Shown here piece by piece: positions 1-13,092 of a stretch of 64,000 nt of DNA. This stretch comes from Trichoplusia ni. Taxonomy: Eukaryota > Arthropoda > Insecta > Lepidoptera > Noctuidae. Positions within the stretch are counted from its first letter, which is position 1. Each line of letters opens with the position of its first letter. The stretch is from NCBI RefSeq assembly GCF_003590095.1, contig NC_039483.1:16926001-16990000 (forward strand), written 5' to 3'. Under the pieces are notes generated by a model. The model did no database searches. It was not told the origin of the DNA and saw only the letters and a list, made by a program, of their open reading frames with translations. The position numbers and the translations under genes are program-made.

Positions 1-2702
1 ACGAATAACGGTCTCCAATCAGATTATCTGATGATGATTTGAAACTAATGAATCGATCACTCTCGTAGTGAATCCATCTTACAAAATTAGAAGGACAAAG
101 CACCACAATGCGCCTAAAAGGAACAAATGACAAATATCAACTACAGAATGGACAAGCAAAACATACAAAAGCGCTTTTCTAGTATTTTTTTAAGGATGAT
201 TCATAATTAAAAGATGTAAAGTAAAATCTCAAGATTAAAGACTCCGGTGAGGCCCGAAACTAGTAGGGCAATCCTAAGAAATACGCGTGAATAAGCCGTT
301 GAATATTTTGAGTAAGAAGAGAATTGGAACAGTTAAACGGATTAATTTACCAAAATCAAAACTCAATTAAATGCATAACTAATACTCGCATGACCTGTAT
401 TATGCAGGAGTATACGTGTACACATAGTATGTTCACGAAATGATATAAATCAGGGAGAAATCATGTTGTTTCCCCGTCCGTTGCAGTGGAACCATTAAAT
501 AATAAGCTAGCAATGCAAATAGTTAGTGCATGAAATCAAACACATAATAACAATACGTAATCAGCATCTTTCCTTTTTGGTTGTGCGTGTAGTTACGTTA
601 CTATTTCAATGTGTATTACGTAATTTTTGGTAGTGTAAAAAATATGGTTTTCTGTTAACAATGTGCGCGACGTGTCCCGAATTTGATCTAAGGGTAGGTA
701 AGTGTTTGTGTGATCCACGAATGTTTGATCTGAGTGTAGACTGACCGTGACACACAGATTAATCTTCTCAGTGCAGGAGTCGGTTATTTAAAAGGGCAAA
801 AAAAGACACTCTATTTTGTATGCATTTAGTTTATTTCATTCTTTGTGTTTCACATAGTTATCATTTATTGGGAACTCGACCCATCTATCGTTTAACGCAC
901 TTCGCAATCTAGTGTCATTTTCTGCTGGAGTAATATTTTTGGTACTTAATGTGGTGTTTTTCCATACACAATGAAAAACTCTTCCTTTCTGTCTCATTAT
1001 TTAATATTTTCATAACATTCCAAAAACCTGAACGATTGTCAGGTGTCGGGCAACTCAAAACATTTATAAATGTTCGAAAAACACGTCGTGTTGAAGTTTG
1101 GCAAACACATAACATGGAGTTTCCGCGTTTCCTTTCATATTTATAATAATATTAAGTATAGTGATACCTGTACTCTTGAGGTATTCGACATGAATGAATA
1201 TTTGTGAGTAACACACTTTTAGAGGCTAACTGGAACCAATCGAACTTGTTGATTTACGCCCAATATTTTTACGTGACTTAGGTACAAATGCTGTTTTTAG
1301 AATGAAAGTAGTCTAAATGATATGAAAAACAAACCAAGAAAATAAGTTAATATAAGTATAATATCCAGAGTGGATGAAGCTGTGAACAAAAGCAATAGCA
1401 TGAGTAAAGAGGAAAAATCGTAAACATTTTGGAAAAAAAAAATCTTAAAAATTCCAGTCTCGCCAACTCCAACTCACTTCCACTTCGGAACAAGCATTAA
1501 AATAGAAAAAAAAGGTTAGATCAATTTAAAAAAAACTTTGTCAACAAACAATATTGCAGTTTCTATTCCTAGGCTCATAAAAATTACCGATGACTTAGAC
1601 TCGTAATTACACAAAACATAAACCTCGTAACACACTTAGAACTAATAAAAATCTAGACAACAACCAGCATGTCAAGCAGATGAGTCGTCCTTTGTCCATT
1701 ACAACTGACGTTACATCGGTAATTAAAAATAAACAGCACACGCAATTGTTGTTGAACTCTATCGATAAACACCATAGGAATCCGACCCTTAGCAAGTAAT
1801 CACAATACATTTGCAATCATAAATATTCATTTGGTTAAGTAATTTTCTAGCTTCACTTGATGGCTTTGTTTGATGAATGACTAAAAATATGGAAACATAC
1901 AAGAAAAAATGCCTTAATAATGTAAATTTTATGAAAATACCAATGATCTGAAATGAAATTGGTACTAATATTATAAATATATGTAGTGATACATTGATAG
2001 TTTGTAAGTATGGATGATTATTTGTTACTCTCGTACGCAAAATTACTGAACGTATTTTTAGGATTTTTAAACAGACTATTTTTTTTGTAAAAAGTTGATG
2101 TTAATATCTTAGAACATACATACTAAGGTCAGGAAAAAATAACTTACAAATCATAATGAACTGGACGCAGACAAAAGCTGACAACAACAACAAAAAAGAA
2201 TAAAAATAAGTACAAAAAGTATGGTCATCTGATTCCCATTCAAATAAACCATTAGGAGGCGTCAACGCATAACGAGTTGAATCTCGAAGTGTCAAACGAA
2301 ACGTCATTATAATTCAGTCCGTCTGTCTAACTATCCTTCACACAGGTCACACCTTGAGGCCGAGTAATGCATGTTATTATGATAGACTCGTCACTCGCAA
2401 AATTTGACTCATTAATGTATCGGGAATTATGTTTGGACATTTTCCTTCTATGTTCTGATTGTTTGTTTCCTTGAATATGGTGTTTTAGATGCAGGTAATT
2501 AATATGTGGTTTGTATGTTCAGAACTTGAGTAAAAGTGATCTTTTGTATCAAAAAGTTCGTGACGTATTTGAGTTGAATCTATGATGAACATTGTAACGT
2601 TAATGAATAATATTTCGCGGTTCGTGTTCTATCTGAAGTTTACTTTTTTGCTAATTTTTTATTTGAGTATGTTAATTCACATCATGTTTCTATTATTTTC
2701 AG
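1..2702. other. Upstream non-coding stretch, no gene seen
   Basis: This AT-rich stretch has only short open frames without protein-like composition or good splice signals. A 5' exon of the following gene could lie here. The best candidate I see is ATG ATG AAC ATT at 2582-2593 followed by a weak donor (gtaacg), which would join in phase to TAT ATG TTG of the next exon. I could not confirm it. Confidence 0.5.
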
Positions 2703-2705
2703 TAT

Positions 2706-5700
2706 ATGTTGGCATTAGTGTTCGCGGCAGTGACTGCCGCCCCTCCTGCCCCGCAGCGCTACCAACAGCAGCCTGCCTTACACCAAATCAACCCGTTAGT
2801 ATTCTTCTAAGGCTTTATCATGACTCATCAAGTTTTTAACTTTATTTTTGAAAGGTTAACATTAATAAAGTAGGCTCATAGGTTTCCGACGTGGTTTCCA
2901 TGAGGATCCCTTTAACACATCCTTGAGGAATTACTCACTGAGCCAAGTTTCTTTTATAATATCAAGTAATTTATTGCCTGAAAATGAACACATGTTTCTC
3001 TGAAACAAATGGAAAAAGCCCTTTTCAAAAATAACTTATCACCATAAAAGCAATATTTAATAGCTCTCCTTTTTCAGGTTGGATTACTATTTGGAACAAT
3101 CAGTAGATAACTACTACAGACCATCGGAACAGAAACAAGGTTAGTAAACAAATCACAGACAGTCGAAAATGCCTTTTATGTAACTCGTTACATCACAGTG
3201 TGACATTATAAATATGACTGTTTATTATTTGCTACTTATAGAGTGTCCAAAGTTATTTTAACTGTTAAAATAAGTAGCTTTTCTCATCGAATAAAAGCCG
3301 TGATGTGCGTGACTAGCAAAGACAGATCATCTGACAGCTGAGGAGATACAATTTTACTGAAGTTTTTACGTGTCTCTACATTGATTTCAATTCACTCATA
3401 AAACGGTGGAGGAAAACTCTACAGTAACATGCCGTTGTGTAAATCACACACAAGTACGTGTGCATCGTAGTTAGAATGTAGAATATTTTTATAACGTCAT
3501 CGACAATTACTGACTGGCAATGCGGTCTTTCCAAACAGGTTCGATCACAAACACGGGAAGCCTACTATTTAAAAATTACAGAAGAAAATGCATTATCACA
3601 AACTAATGACGTACCACCAACGTAGTACTTACACGAATGTTTTGTTCTCTTTCTTCACGGTTCTTAAAAACTAAAGTTAAAAAGGATAGGTACTATTCAT
3701 TCAAATTGTTCCACAGTACCACTATTCCGGAGTAACTTGGCTTAAAAACATTATGACTATTTCAGCCAGTGCAAATGGGGCTCCATCTCGCTTGGAGTCT
3801 TTGGAGCCAGACAGTGAAGTAGAACTGGTGCCAGGAGTGCAACAGCCACAGCAGCCACCGCAGCAGGTAATGTTGGAAACATTTCTTCTTTAGACCATGA
3901 CTAACGGAGAAATTACATTTATTGAATGGAAATGCTGGATATCAATTGAGGACACAGACTAAAAGTAAATTGCGCCTTTCAGAATGAAATAGCAACAAGT
4001 TGTGTGCCGATGAATGTGAGAGGCGCCTAAGAGACTTCATAGTATTTTTCGAATCTTAGGATTATTTACCAACCTAACTGGGCAGCGGGATTGCCCGAAT
4101 GGGTTACCGCGGCGTAGTACACGAGGAAGGAATATGGGTGGGGTATAGTCCGCAGACGTTTAAAACTCCATTCCACTCAGACTAAAACGTCATTCGATGA
4201 TTGCTGATCCGAACAAAATAAGGATTAAATTGAAATTAAACTACTTTTACGGATTTTTTCGCGGTTTAATTTTAGATTTTAGTTCCCGACGTTTCGAAAC
4301 CTTTGCAGGTATCATGGTCACGGGCAGACTGAGATAGCGTTCGTCGTGACAGAAGAACATCTATCAACTAAAATCTAAAATTAAACCGCGAAAAAATCCG
4401 TAAAAGTAGTTTCATTTCAATGTCTAACATTCGCGTAAACCTAAGAAAAAGGATTAAATTCCAAAACGGTGGAGATTTAGTTAAACCATATTTGTTTTCA
4501 GAATCCAGTAGCTCCCAACGTGCCTGGTCTTGTTCCTGGACAAAGAGTGTTCATAGTGCACATGCCAGTGCCTGGATACAGGTAATGGTGCTTAATTTCA
4601 AATAAAAATCTCTACCAACTGATGTTCGATATGAGAAGTGGTTAATATTGTTCGGATATTTTAGGTAATTCATTTCACACATCTTTGTTTCTAGTCCTGG
4701 AAGTATTGGAGGATACCAGCCTGTGTACATTGTGGCTGCAGCTCCTCAAGGAAACAATAGATTCCCTGGCAATGGTATGTCCAGACGATCCTTTATACTA
4801 TTTTTATTGTTTAATACCTCTATTGTTTTATTCCTAAGTTCACCCGATGTTGGGTTGACTTATGGGATAGGAACACTAATAGGTTACCACTCAGGTTACC
4901 ACTCACCGGAGATATTTTACTCTACACGATGTTGTCAAGAACGACAATTTGATAATTTTTCCACAAAAATGTTAATATGTCATCGAAGTGTCGTTTTAGA
5001 AAACCTTCGATAGACAGATGTCAGCTTATGTGTTTTAGAAAGTACCGGGCTGACAAGTGTATTTGTGTATAGCTGAGTTAAATATCGACACTCTTATTAA
5101 ATATAATTTAAATATTGTTGTGGTGGTTTTGCGTCCCTTTATACTGTATGCACGAGTTGCAGGTTCCATCCCAACGCATTTAAAAACACAGTATAACTTT
5201 CCAAAATTTAAATGCCCTTTCTTAATTTAAGAAGCCACGGACAACATGCGACATATGGTATTTTATGTTTATCCTTTTTCGACAGGCTACCAAAACACAG
5301 TTCTTCTAGACCCGTCAGGCCAGGGCGTGGTGTCACCATTTGTAGGATACCCGAGAGGTCTGGTGCAGCCTCAGCTATTAGGCGCACCGCTGGCGTACCC
5401 CAACAGGCCTTACGACCTCGTCTACCAAGACCCTGGACTCGCTAATGGGTAAGCTAGTACGGAGTATGACCAAAAATAATATATGTCGATACCTGACGGG
5501 GATTCTTCGAAACCGCCCAAAAAAAACGGATAGTGTGTCATCACAAAAAACATGTTGGGTCAAAGTTAGTCTAAATTAGTAACAACTTTGAAAATGTGAA
5601 ATTAATTTAAGTAAATTAACATCAAAACCTGAACAAAAGACGTAGCTTTCGCATATTCTTAAACGACAAGTATGAAACAATCAATTTTACCTAGACAGAC

Positions 5701-6322
5701 GTTTCCAATAAAATTGTTTTCAATTATCTATGAATGGAGTGGAAACAACGATTTATTGCCCAAACATTCAAGATTTAACGGTTTAAACTTTCAGTTTTAA
5801 AAGAAATATTTAATGGTGATAACTATGAACTTTCTATTTTCTTCAGCTTCATTTACTTTAGTGTGTTTTGTCAATTTCTGATACTAACATAATTACACCA
5901 GACTACAGATTTCTAAATATACACTTTTTTATTTATTCAAGAGCTGGACAGCCTCTTCAGGGAGACGCGGGTAGAGGACCCATCCATTTCTCCCAAACAG
6001 TCGGCCTCCAAGGACCAATCAACCCTGCTGCCTACCAAGGACCCCCCGCCCATCTTGCCCATCTCGCCCAACCAGGACCAGCACAAAACAATAGAGTCGC
6101 TAATGGTAAAATCCATTATAATTAAAAATAAACTCTCCTTAATAAAATAATGAATCAAATATCTTGAAGGTCCTTAAAATATGTGATGTTATTGATAATA
6201 GAATGATGATCGTTCCAGTTGCTCCAGCCCAGTTAAAACAAAGTCAAGGAGGCGAAGACACCAAAGAAGCAGTTGAAGCCAAACCAAACAGACCACAAGC
6301 ACTGACACGAAACAAGGCATAG
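2706..6322 (+). CDS. Secreted Pro/Gln/Gly-rich protein, eight exons
   Basis: Coding exons are 2706-2794, 3078-3139, 3766-3866, 4502-4581, 4695-4774, 5286-5448, 5942-6105 and 6219-6322. All junctions are GT-AG and keep frame, giving 843 nt and 280 residues with a TAG stop. The protein opens with a signal peptide (MLALVFAAVTAA, then PPAPQ), so it is exported. The mature chain is low-complexity: a QQPQQPPQQ run in exon 3, repeated PGY and GYP turns, an alternating hydrophobic piece (RVFIVHMPVPGY; PVYIVAAAPQG), and a charged C-terminus rich in K and E. I see no enzyme motif, no cysteine pattern and no RR chitin-binding domain. A cuticle, silk or eggshell matrix role is inference only. The ATG at 2706 lies 3 nt after a good acceptor (ttattttcag), so a short upstream exon may supply the true start. 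The family is not recognised. Confidence 0.8.
4229..4421. mobile_element. Fold-back MITE-like element in intron 3
   Basis: A left arm at 4229-4284 and a right arm at 4366-4421 are near-perfect inverted copies of about 56 bp, containing ttacggattttttcgcggtt. The centre carries cccgacgtttcgaaacc and a tcatggtcacgggcag stretch, which I recall as common in lepidopteran repeats. There is no coding capacity. It sits inside the intron before exon 4 of the Pro/Gln-rich gene, on neither splice site. Confidence 0.7.
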
Positions 6323-6523
6323 TGATAATCGACACAAATTAGTTTTACTTTGTTAAATCGATTTACAATCGGATACCATCGAACAAATAATCGATTCGAA
6401 AAGAATTAAATTGTTTTAGTTTTAAAATACCTAATGCAAATTATGACAGTTTTACATTTGTAAGTTAGTTACCAAATCATAAAAGCAATGCAACATAGTT
6501 ATCTACTTATATTTATTATGAAA

Positions 6524-6534
6524 AATAAAATAAA
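6524..6534 (+). promoter_or_regulatory. Polyadenylation signals of the Pro/Gln-rich gene
   Basis: Two overlapping AATAAA hexamers (6524-6529 and 6529-6534) lie about 200 nt after the TAG stop and are followed by a GT-rich stretch, as expected for a 3' end. Confidence 0.65.
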
Positions 6535-9078
6535 TGTTTGATACGTAAGTAATTTTTATCAATAATCGCACCCAATCCACTTTGTACAGACATCCCTAAT
6601 ACCTACATGTACCTATACACATGTATTTATTAAATGAACTCCTACGTCCCATCACTAAGCTCTCTTAATTCTATAACCCGTTCTCCCTCACTTAAGCAAA
6701 TACAGATTTCCAGTAAATTCCTTAGGAAATCAGCGCTAACAACCGTACAACAGATATGGAGCGACATCGCCCTACTAACACCAGGACCGGTCGCTTTCCA
6801 GTGTAATAAATTATCTTGAATCGCGAATTACGCTGCTATCTATCAGATTAGTGACTGGTAACACAAGTAAAATTGCCCGAGATTTATTATCAGCACCACT
6901 CTCCTAACTGGGTGAAAAACGGATACATTAAATTGTCAACTTCATTGAATCGCACGCAACAAGATTTAGTGTTGGATTCAGACTTTCAATATTCCAAGCG
7001 CGTGCATGTTAATTAGTGGTCGTTCATCAATCTCCAATAAGCTTGCAGACTGCAAGCTATAATTTTTGGTCCTTCAGTCCAATAACGGGATTATTAAATA
7101 TGGTGTTTAATAACTCTATCCATACGAAGTCCTTCTTACATCCGATCAGGAAAGTCATCATTCAAAGAATTTGAAACAGTCGTAAATCTGGTCCTTAGGT
7201 ACAAGAACCGATAGTATTTATGTCAGTACCACATATTTCCTAAGCTTGTATTTAAGTGACTAAGCTGCCGCCTGCGCAGCTGTCCAGTTCACTGTAATGC
7301 ATAAAATAATAAATGTAAGTATAGAGTATTTTAGACGATTTTCTAAAATGTTAAAGATAAAATTAAATGACAATTATGAGGAAAATTATCGAACAAATAG
7401 CTCGTTTGAAAATAAAACTGCCAAATAATGTTTTCGACATTCAGCACGTTCTCTCAACAATAGCAGAATCTTCGATTCCTAAAAACACCAACAAAGAAGA
7501 AACTGTTTTCAAAACCAGAACGAACTTTCCATATTCACCCGAAAACGAAAGTGTCGAAAAACTCGTTAGTGCCGAAACTTGACGGTCAGGAATCCATATA
7601 TTATCCATAAAAAAGGCATTTATAGCCAACACTTCCTGAAGTGAAATTGTCGCTATTAGCAATATTAATACTTCCTTGTGGTATCTAAGTTTTATCTGCA
7701 AAACTGCTACCGTTAGCACTTAAGCTGCATTTTATCGTCTCTAACGGAGCCTCATCCTGTGGTGGCGTCCAATCCTATAAAGTATAACGTAGACCAACAA
7801 GCTTCTACATCCCTTGAATTACAACTGCGCCCTTCTACCTTTCCAAATACAGTTCAATTTTCATTACCAATTACTTTTATGACAGCAAAACCAAAATTGC
7901 AACTTCCAAGAATGGTTACCAGTTTATGATCTCCAAAGGAATCGGACGTATAATTATGGCCAATTGGAAATGTGATTGGACATAAATAACGGATAATTGA
8001 CTCGAGATGGACGTGGACGATTTAATTCAATTAAATTGTAATGTAGTTTCAATTATAATGTGTTCTATCATCAGTCTTTCGTGAGCTGTTTTTGCTTTAC
8101 GTGTGAGAAATGATTTATGGAACGCAATACTTAAGTTTTTTTTGGGAGTGACAATATTGCATCTTCTGCTATACTTATCTTGTAGTTAGTTCGATAATGT
8201 TTCAGATTTGAGATGATTGATGATATAAATAATTGTACTTTGACTGAATCACAAATGAAAACCTACCTACATGTTTTTTTGAAAATGAATAAATCCAGTA
8301 TCTTTTCTTCGTACCACAAAGATTCACACACGTTAACAACGTTAATAAGCATGAAACGTGTCTAATCAAAATACGCATTAACCTCGCCAAAATAAAAGCT
8401 ACAATTTGTTCTAGCTAATTGAGCATCGAAATTTCTATCATTATCTACAAATAAAAGTCGAGAACAATAGCAAAAAGCCCACAAACCGCATTTTGTTTAT
8501 TTTCGTTGACCTGCATTGTAGTGGCCTTGATACTGCATCATTATATTACTATCAATCACATGCAAGAGTTGATTATGATTGATGTCTGTAAATATGATTT
8601 AAAACTACATGTGCATTAATGTGCATAGTACACAACTTTTTTACATTCAAAACTAGTCCTTAAAGCTTTAGAATAAGATCCACTACAGTCGCACCGCATT
8701 GACATCATCACACAAACGTCTTTTTATTTACATTTTAATGGTTGAATGAAAACCATTCGAGATTGAACTATCGCTGTGTACGCGGACACTTCAGTCGAAA
8801 CAAATGTTGTGAGCAACACGCATCAACGCAGATCATCAAATTTTGGGCATCAGATAATGATGACTCACTAGAATTAAGATGGAATCGCTTTCCAAAGGAA
8901 AGGTGTCGAGAGATCGTTGCAATTATCAGGCGTTCGGTACGATGCGAGGCAATTATGATCTTTTTGCCGTGGACCCGTTATCTTGGCTTAGATGCGCGGC
9001 AAAAACGCAACTGGCGCAGTGTGGAGTCTTTCGTCGCCGTGGGCGCACGCTACCGCCTCGCGAACTCACTGTAACACT
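6535..9078. other. Intergenic stretch with a possible gene remnant
   Basis: No intact gene is visible. Within it, 7249-7927 has a TATA-like box, an ATG with a good donor, and several protein-like but mutually out-of-frame stretches (see findings). The duplicated block begins at 7971. Confidence 0.45.
7249..7927 (+). pseudogene. Possible decayed gene or unresolved exons
   Basis: TATTTAAG at 7249-7256 is followed about 30 nt later by a CAGTTCACTG initiator-like site and ATG at 7297, with six codons before gtaagt at 7315. Downstream, 7367-7582 is open for 71 codons. A second frame around 7645-7690 has a hydrophobic run (KLSLLAILILP), and a third frame is open from about 7713 to a TGA near 7927 and is rich in P, L, S and T. 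These do not join into one frame through convincing splice sites. The stretch could be a decayed secreted-protein gene, an intact gene with unusual splicing, or chance. Confidence is low. Confidence 0.25.
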
Positions 9079-9504
9079 ATGTCACCCCGGGCTCTGTTCG
9101 TACTCGTCGCTATAGCCTGCGCCACACAGGCAGCGGCCCGGCCGGTCAAGAAAACCCTCAACTTCAACATGTTTGTGCTACGGCCGAAAGAAGGAGCGAG
9201 CGACAGATTCCTGCTGTCTACAGACGGAGTATCCAGGTTTGGGCCAATACTGGAGATGTTCGTCCAGCGCTTCCAAGGTTTGATGTCAGTGAAGCTGCCG
9301 CAGGAGCAGGCTAACGGCGCCTCAACCGGCATGTCTTCAAGAGTGGTGCCTATGGGGAACAACGCTGAGAATGAAGTTGACGGAATGCAAGAACCAAAAA
9401 TGCCTGGTATCGTGGTGCGGCCCTCACGTACTAAGCCAGGTACTTACGAAGTTGAAATAGACATGGTGGTTGACGACGGCCAGCCCGATGACAAGCCGAA
9501 GTAA
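9079..9504 (+). CDS. Small secreted protein, single exon (left copy)
   Basis: This is a 141-residue frame with no intron. The start at 9079 was chosen because it gives a clean signal peptide (MSPRALFVLVAIACATQAAA, cleavage near A20/R21). The same frame is open further upstream from 8992, but that extension is not hydrophobic and would bury the signal. The mature chain has a basic start (RPVKK), a central stretch with FGPILEMFVQRFQGLM that could form an amphipathic helix, a repeated PSRTKPGTYEVEIDM-type segment near the end and an acidic tail (VVDDGQPDDKPK). After the signal there is no cysteine, so it is not a disulphide-rich peptide. AATAAA at 9840-9845 is a possible poly(A) signal. The family is not recognised. 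The protein is identical to that of the copy at 24015-24440. Confidence 0.75.
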   Translation: MSPRALFVLVAIACATQAAARPVKKTLNFNMFVLRPKEGASDRFLLSTDGVSRFGPILEMFVQRFQGLMSVKLPQEQANGASTGMSSRVVPMGNNAENEVDGMQEPKMPGIVVRPSRTKPGTYEVEIDMVVDDGQPDDKPK

Positions 9505-10879
9505 GAAGACCAAGTTTTAGTGGTTTCGACCAAAAAAGCGTAAAAACCGTTTCCATGGAAACAGTAAATAGGTACGACAATATTGTAAAGCGTTCTACTT
9601 ACAGTTACATAAATAATATTTTCTTAATAATATTAGTGATGTAGCGTGTTGTTAATGTTTTTCTACGAGTAATCGATTTGTTGATTGTCAAAACATCGCC
9701 ACTTCTGTATATTTGGTTCGGTAGTATTAGTTTTGTGATATAAGTTCTGCATTTATTAATTTAATATAGTCGTTAAGTAAAAGTCGTAATATTATTTATT
9801 GTGTTTATTCTTGCCATATCATTAAGGTTTAGATATCGTAATAAATTATTTTACTAAATTATACTTATCTTTCGACTCTCCTTTTCAGCTAGTCGAGTCT
9901 GGCCTAGCTATGAAATTTTTATAGTTTATTATTACTTTTCACGTACTTTTTTTTTCTTGTATATATTATTTTACTTTTAATTAGATTGCTTTACAGGCTG
10001 GATGCATTTTCCCATTAAATTTAAAGTTCTCATTGCCAGATGTAGATTGATTTAGTGCTTAATTTAAATGTCAGTGATGTGTGTACTATGATAGCTTGGT
10101 AATTCTGTCAAAATCTTGCTGGACATCGGCAATTAAACTGAAAAAAGGTTTCATTTCTTGTTGACCATGCAGAATAATTACACAATTTGTTAACTTTTTA
10201 CAAATCACTAAAACCATTGCCATGTTTAAGGTTACCCTTATGTTAACACTTGAAATAAACTTGTGTATTTGCAGTCTTAATAGGCAGAAGAAAATAAGTT
10301 TTAGAAACAACACCCATCAAAATCACCGTACCAACGACTGTTTTTACAGAAAATAAAATCCTTAATAATTTTAGCTACCTTGCTATTGAGATACAGCCTG
10401 ATGATAGCTGTAAAGACAGACGGCGGTGACTTATTAACATTCCTCGTTTTTATTGGGCCATAGATCAGCTGATAGTAATTTTGTATTCAAGGACCAAACT
10501 TTGCTCTTGGTTTTTCCAGAAAGGAAAAACTTATTATTCAAACACGTTATTGAGATATGATTGATTGATGATTTTGATGATTAGAGTTTTATTTAAACAC
10601 ACTTACTATGGGAGCATGGAAATCGAAAAATTTACATTTGAAACTTGTATCAAATATACACAACCTAACAAACAATAAAGCTTATAAACTCACAAGCCCT
10701 GTAACAGTTAGCAATAAATAACAAAACAGCATCGCTGCGGTTACAGATAAGCAACGCAATAACCGCAATGCTTTAACGGGAGGAGCAGTTACAAAGAAAA
10801 CCAAATAACTCGGGAACCGTGGTTACGAAGGAGGTTATGTATTACATTGTTAAAAGAGGTCTGTATCAAAGTTCTGTCA

Positions 10880-11128
10880 TCTAAACTAATATATAAAGCT
10901 GAAGAGTTTGTTTGTTTAAACGCGCTAATCTCAGGAACTGGTTCAAATTGAAAAAATATTTTTGTATTGAATAGACTATTCAATATTCATCAAGGAAGGT
11001 TTTAGGCTATATACCATCACCCTGCGACTAAAAGGAGCGAAGATACAATGGAAAATGTGGAAAACACAGGGCAGGTATAAATCATTACTACTACTGATAT
11101 CGCGGACGAAGTTGCGGGCAACAGCTAG
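10880..11128 (+). mobile_element. Non-autonomous Helitron-like element (left copy)
   Basis: It begins with TCTAAACTAATATATAAAGC and ends with gcgggcaacagCTAG followed by T, fitting Helitron termini (5' TC, 3' CTRR). The interior (gaagagtttgtttg, ggctatatacc, atggaaaatgtgg) recurs at 59495-59748 and 60979-61216, so this is a dispersed family. I believe it corresponds to the Lep1-type Helitrons of Lepidoptera; that name is from memory. Confidence 0.75.
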
Positions 11129-11152
11129 TAGCATAAATAGGTTATGACATCG

Positions 11153-11224
11153 TCACTAGAGTCTAGTGGTTAGAGGCCCTGACTGCTATACCGAAGGTTG
11201 TGGGTTCGATTCCCATCCCATAAT
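11153..11224 (+). mobile_element. tRNA-derived SINE head (left copy)
   Basis: An A-box-like tctagtggttagaggcc and a B-box ggttcgattcc are spaced as in a tRNA, but the acceptor ends do not pair. It closely resembles the SINE head at 53047, so it is read as a SINE fragment rather than a tRNA gene. Confidence 0.6.
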
Positions 11225-13024
11225 TGAGTGTCTAAGTGTCATTAATCTTGATTAGTTTAAGACTAGATAGACTTGTGTGAAGTTTTGAAATATTATTATG
11301 AGTAATGTGGTAAAAAGGGTTTTGAGAATAGAAAAATAATAATAATAAAATCTGAAATCAAAACAAAAGAAAACTCTCATCATGAGCATTAGATTCCGTT
11401 TTTTTACATTTCGGTATTTTAAAGCTTCAGTTTCATGATTATAGTTTTTATAAGAATGACGGGATTTATGTTCCCGTGGGATCATTTTTAATGTAAACGG
11501 TAAATAATAACGCAGACCATTCACAGCTAACAAATTACTTTTTGACTAGTCAGAAAAGCCCTTATAAATATTTTCTTTATATACTAGATTATAGCTCCAG
11601 CAATATCTCAAACCTCATATAGAGTTAAAGGCCCAAACCAATAAAATTTAATATCTAAGTATTACACAACGTCATCCCGGATATCAAGAGCTAATATCGC
11701 AGTTTCCAGTGCCGGCCAGTAATTACTCGGAGTAAGTACGATGGAAAAGGAAGGGCCACATTATGATAATATCGAGATAAGCTAATGCTTCACGTATTAA
11801 CGGTACTTGAGGTTACTTAACATCGGTCAAGTGAAGGCCTGTAGGAAATAGTTTTAATGAAATTATATTGAAAGTATAGAGGAGATATTTCGAATGTGAT
11901 TTTTCTTTTTAGTGATTATGACGAAAGGAATATTTACAATTTTAATATTTCATATTAATGCAGTAAGCTTATTGCAGGCGAAAGCCTGCGAGTGAGGTGG
12001 AGCAAATTCCATCTTTATCTCGCCATATATTTTTTTAAGAATTGATTCTTGTGAATAAATGTTCGCCGCTTCGTCGTAATTAAAATGAAGCCAGATTACC
12101 GTTTATTTCTTTAGAAAAGTATTTATATTTGGATACAAAAGCTTACTTATTTTTATTGTACCTTCAGAATACGCACTTTTATCTTTAACTCAATTCCTAT
12201 AACCAGTGCCACTTACAGTGATGCAAAGATTCTAACTATTCTTTCTTGCAAGCTTTTAGCGTACCTAAAGACAATATAGTAACAATGTTTTATGTGCCCA
12301 AAAACACCAAACTTTCGATTTCGATTTTCATTTTAAGGAACTCGAAAGTAAGTAGGAATAAAGGAAGTCAAATCAAAAGTTTTTATTTAAAGTATGCTGT
12401 TTATCAGACACTTAAAAAAATCCAAAATCCAGTCATAGAAGAGCAAAGAAACAATCAACTAAAAATATCTATTTAGCTAACCAACACACTATACAGTATT
12501 TGGTCCCTCTCGTTAAAACAACATTTGCATTGCACCAGTAACGTATAATCGCTTATGTAATACCAGGAATAATACACGAACAGTAAGAAGCAACTGCACA
12601 TAACGGACTCTAGGTATCTGAGAATACGCACCCGACGCTGCACGCACGCATCATGCATTATAATTTCTTGCATAGCAAACGTCAAGTCTTGGACAATTTA
12701 TGAAGAGATATGTGAACTTTTTGGTTTGTCTTGTACATACCGAGAAATAGTTACAGACAAGTAGAAATCCGATATCAATATTTTTTTGACAACGAAATTG
12801 ATTTTTGTTTGCTATGCCACTTAGTTTTTCATATCTTGCATTGAACTCTATAACTAACTCTTGCTTATCTTATGTTTCTAGCTTCCAGCTACCCGAGAAG
12901 TAAATTTCCATTGAAAATCAATTAAGTCTGTGCACATTAGAAATCATACCACTCCACTGTAATCTACCCGTTTATATCTCTTCCGATGCCTCATATAAAA
13001 TATTAATAAAAAATGCACACTTAG

Positions 13025-13092
13025 CAGAATGGAGAGTCACTACGCTAGATGCACTGTGAGCGACTTGTCGCGAGTTCAATCCCCGCACAGGA
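13025..13092 (+). mobile_element. Degenerate tRNA-like SINE fragment (left copy)
   Basis: It has a B-box-like gagttcaatcc and an upstream ctagatgcactgtgagcgac, related to the SINEs at 44111 and 53490. No cloverleaf can be drawn. Confidence 0.4.

Noticed and set aside
8742..9115. Plus-strand frames upstream of and overlapping the small secreted protein
   Set aside because: They have no signal or family features. The frame at 9079 has a clear signal peptide, so these are treated as overlaps or 5' UTR.
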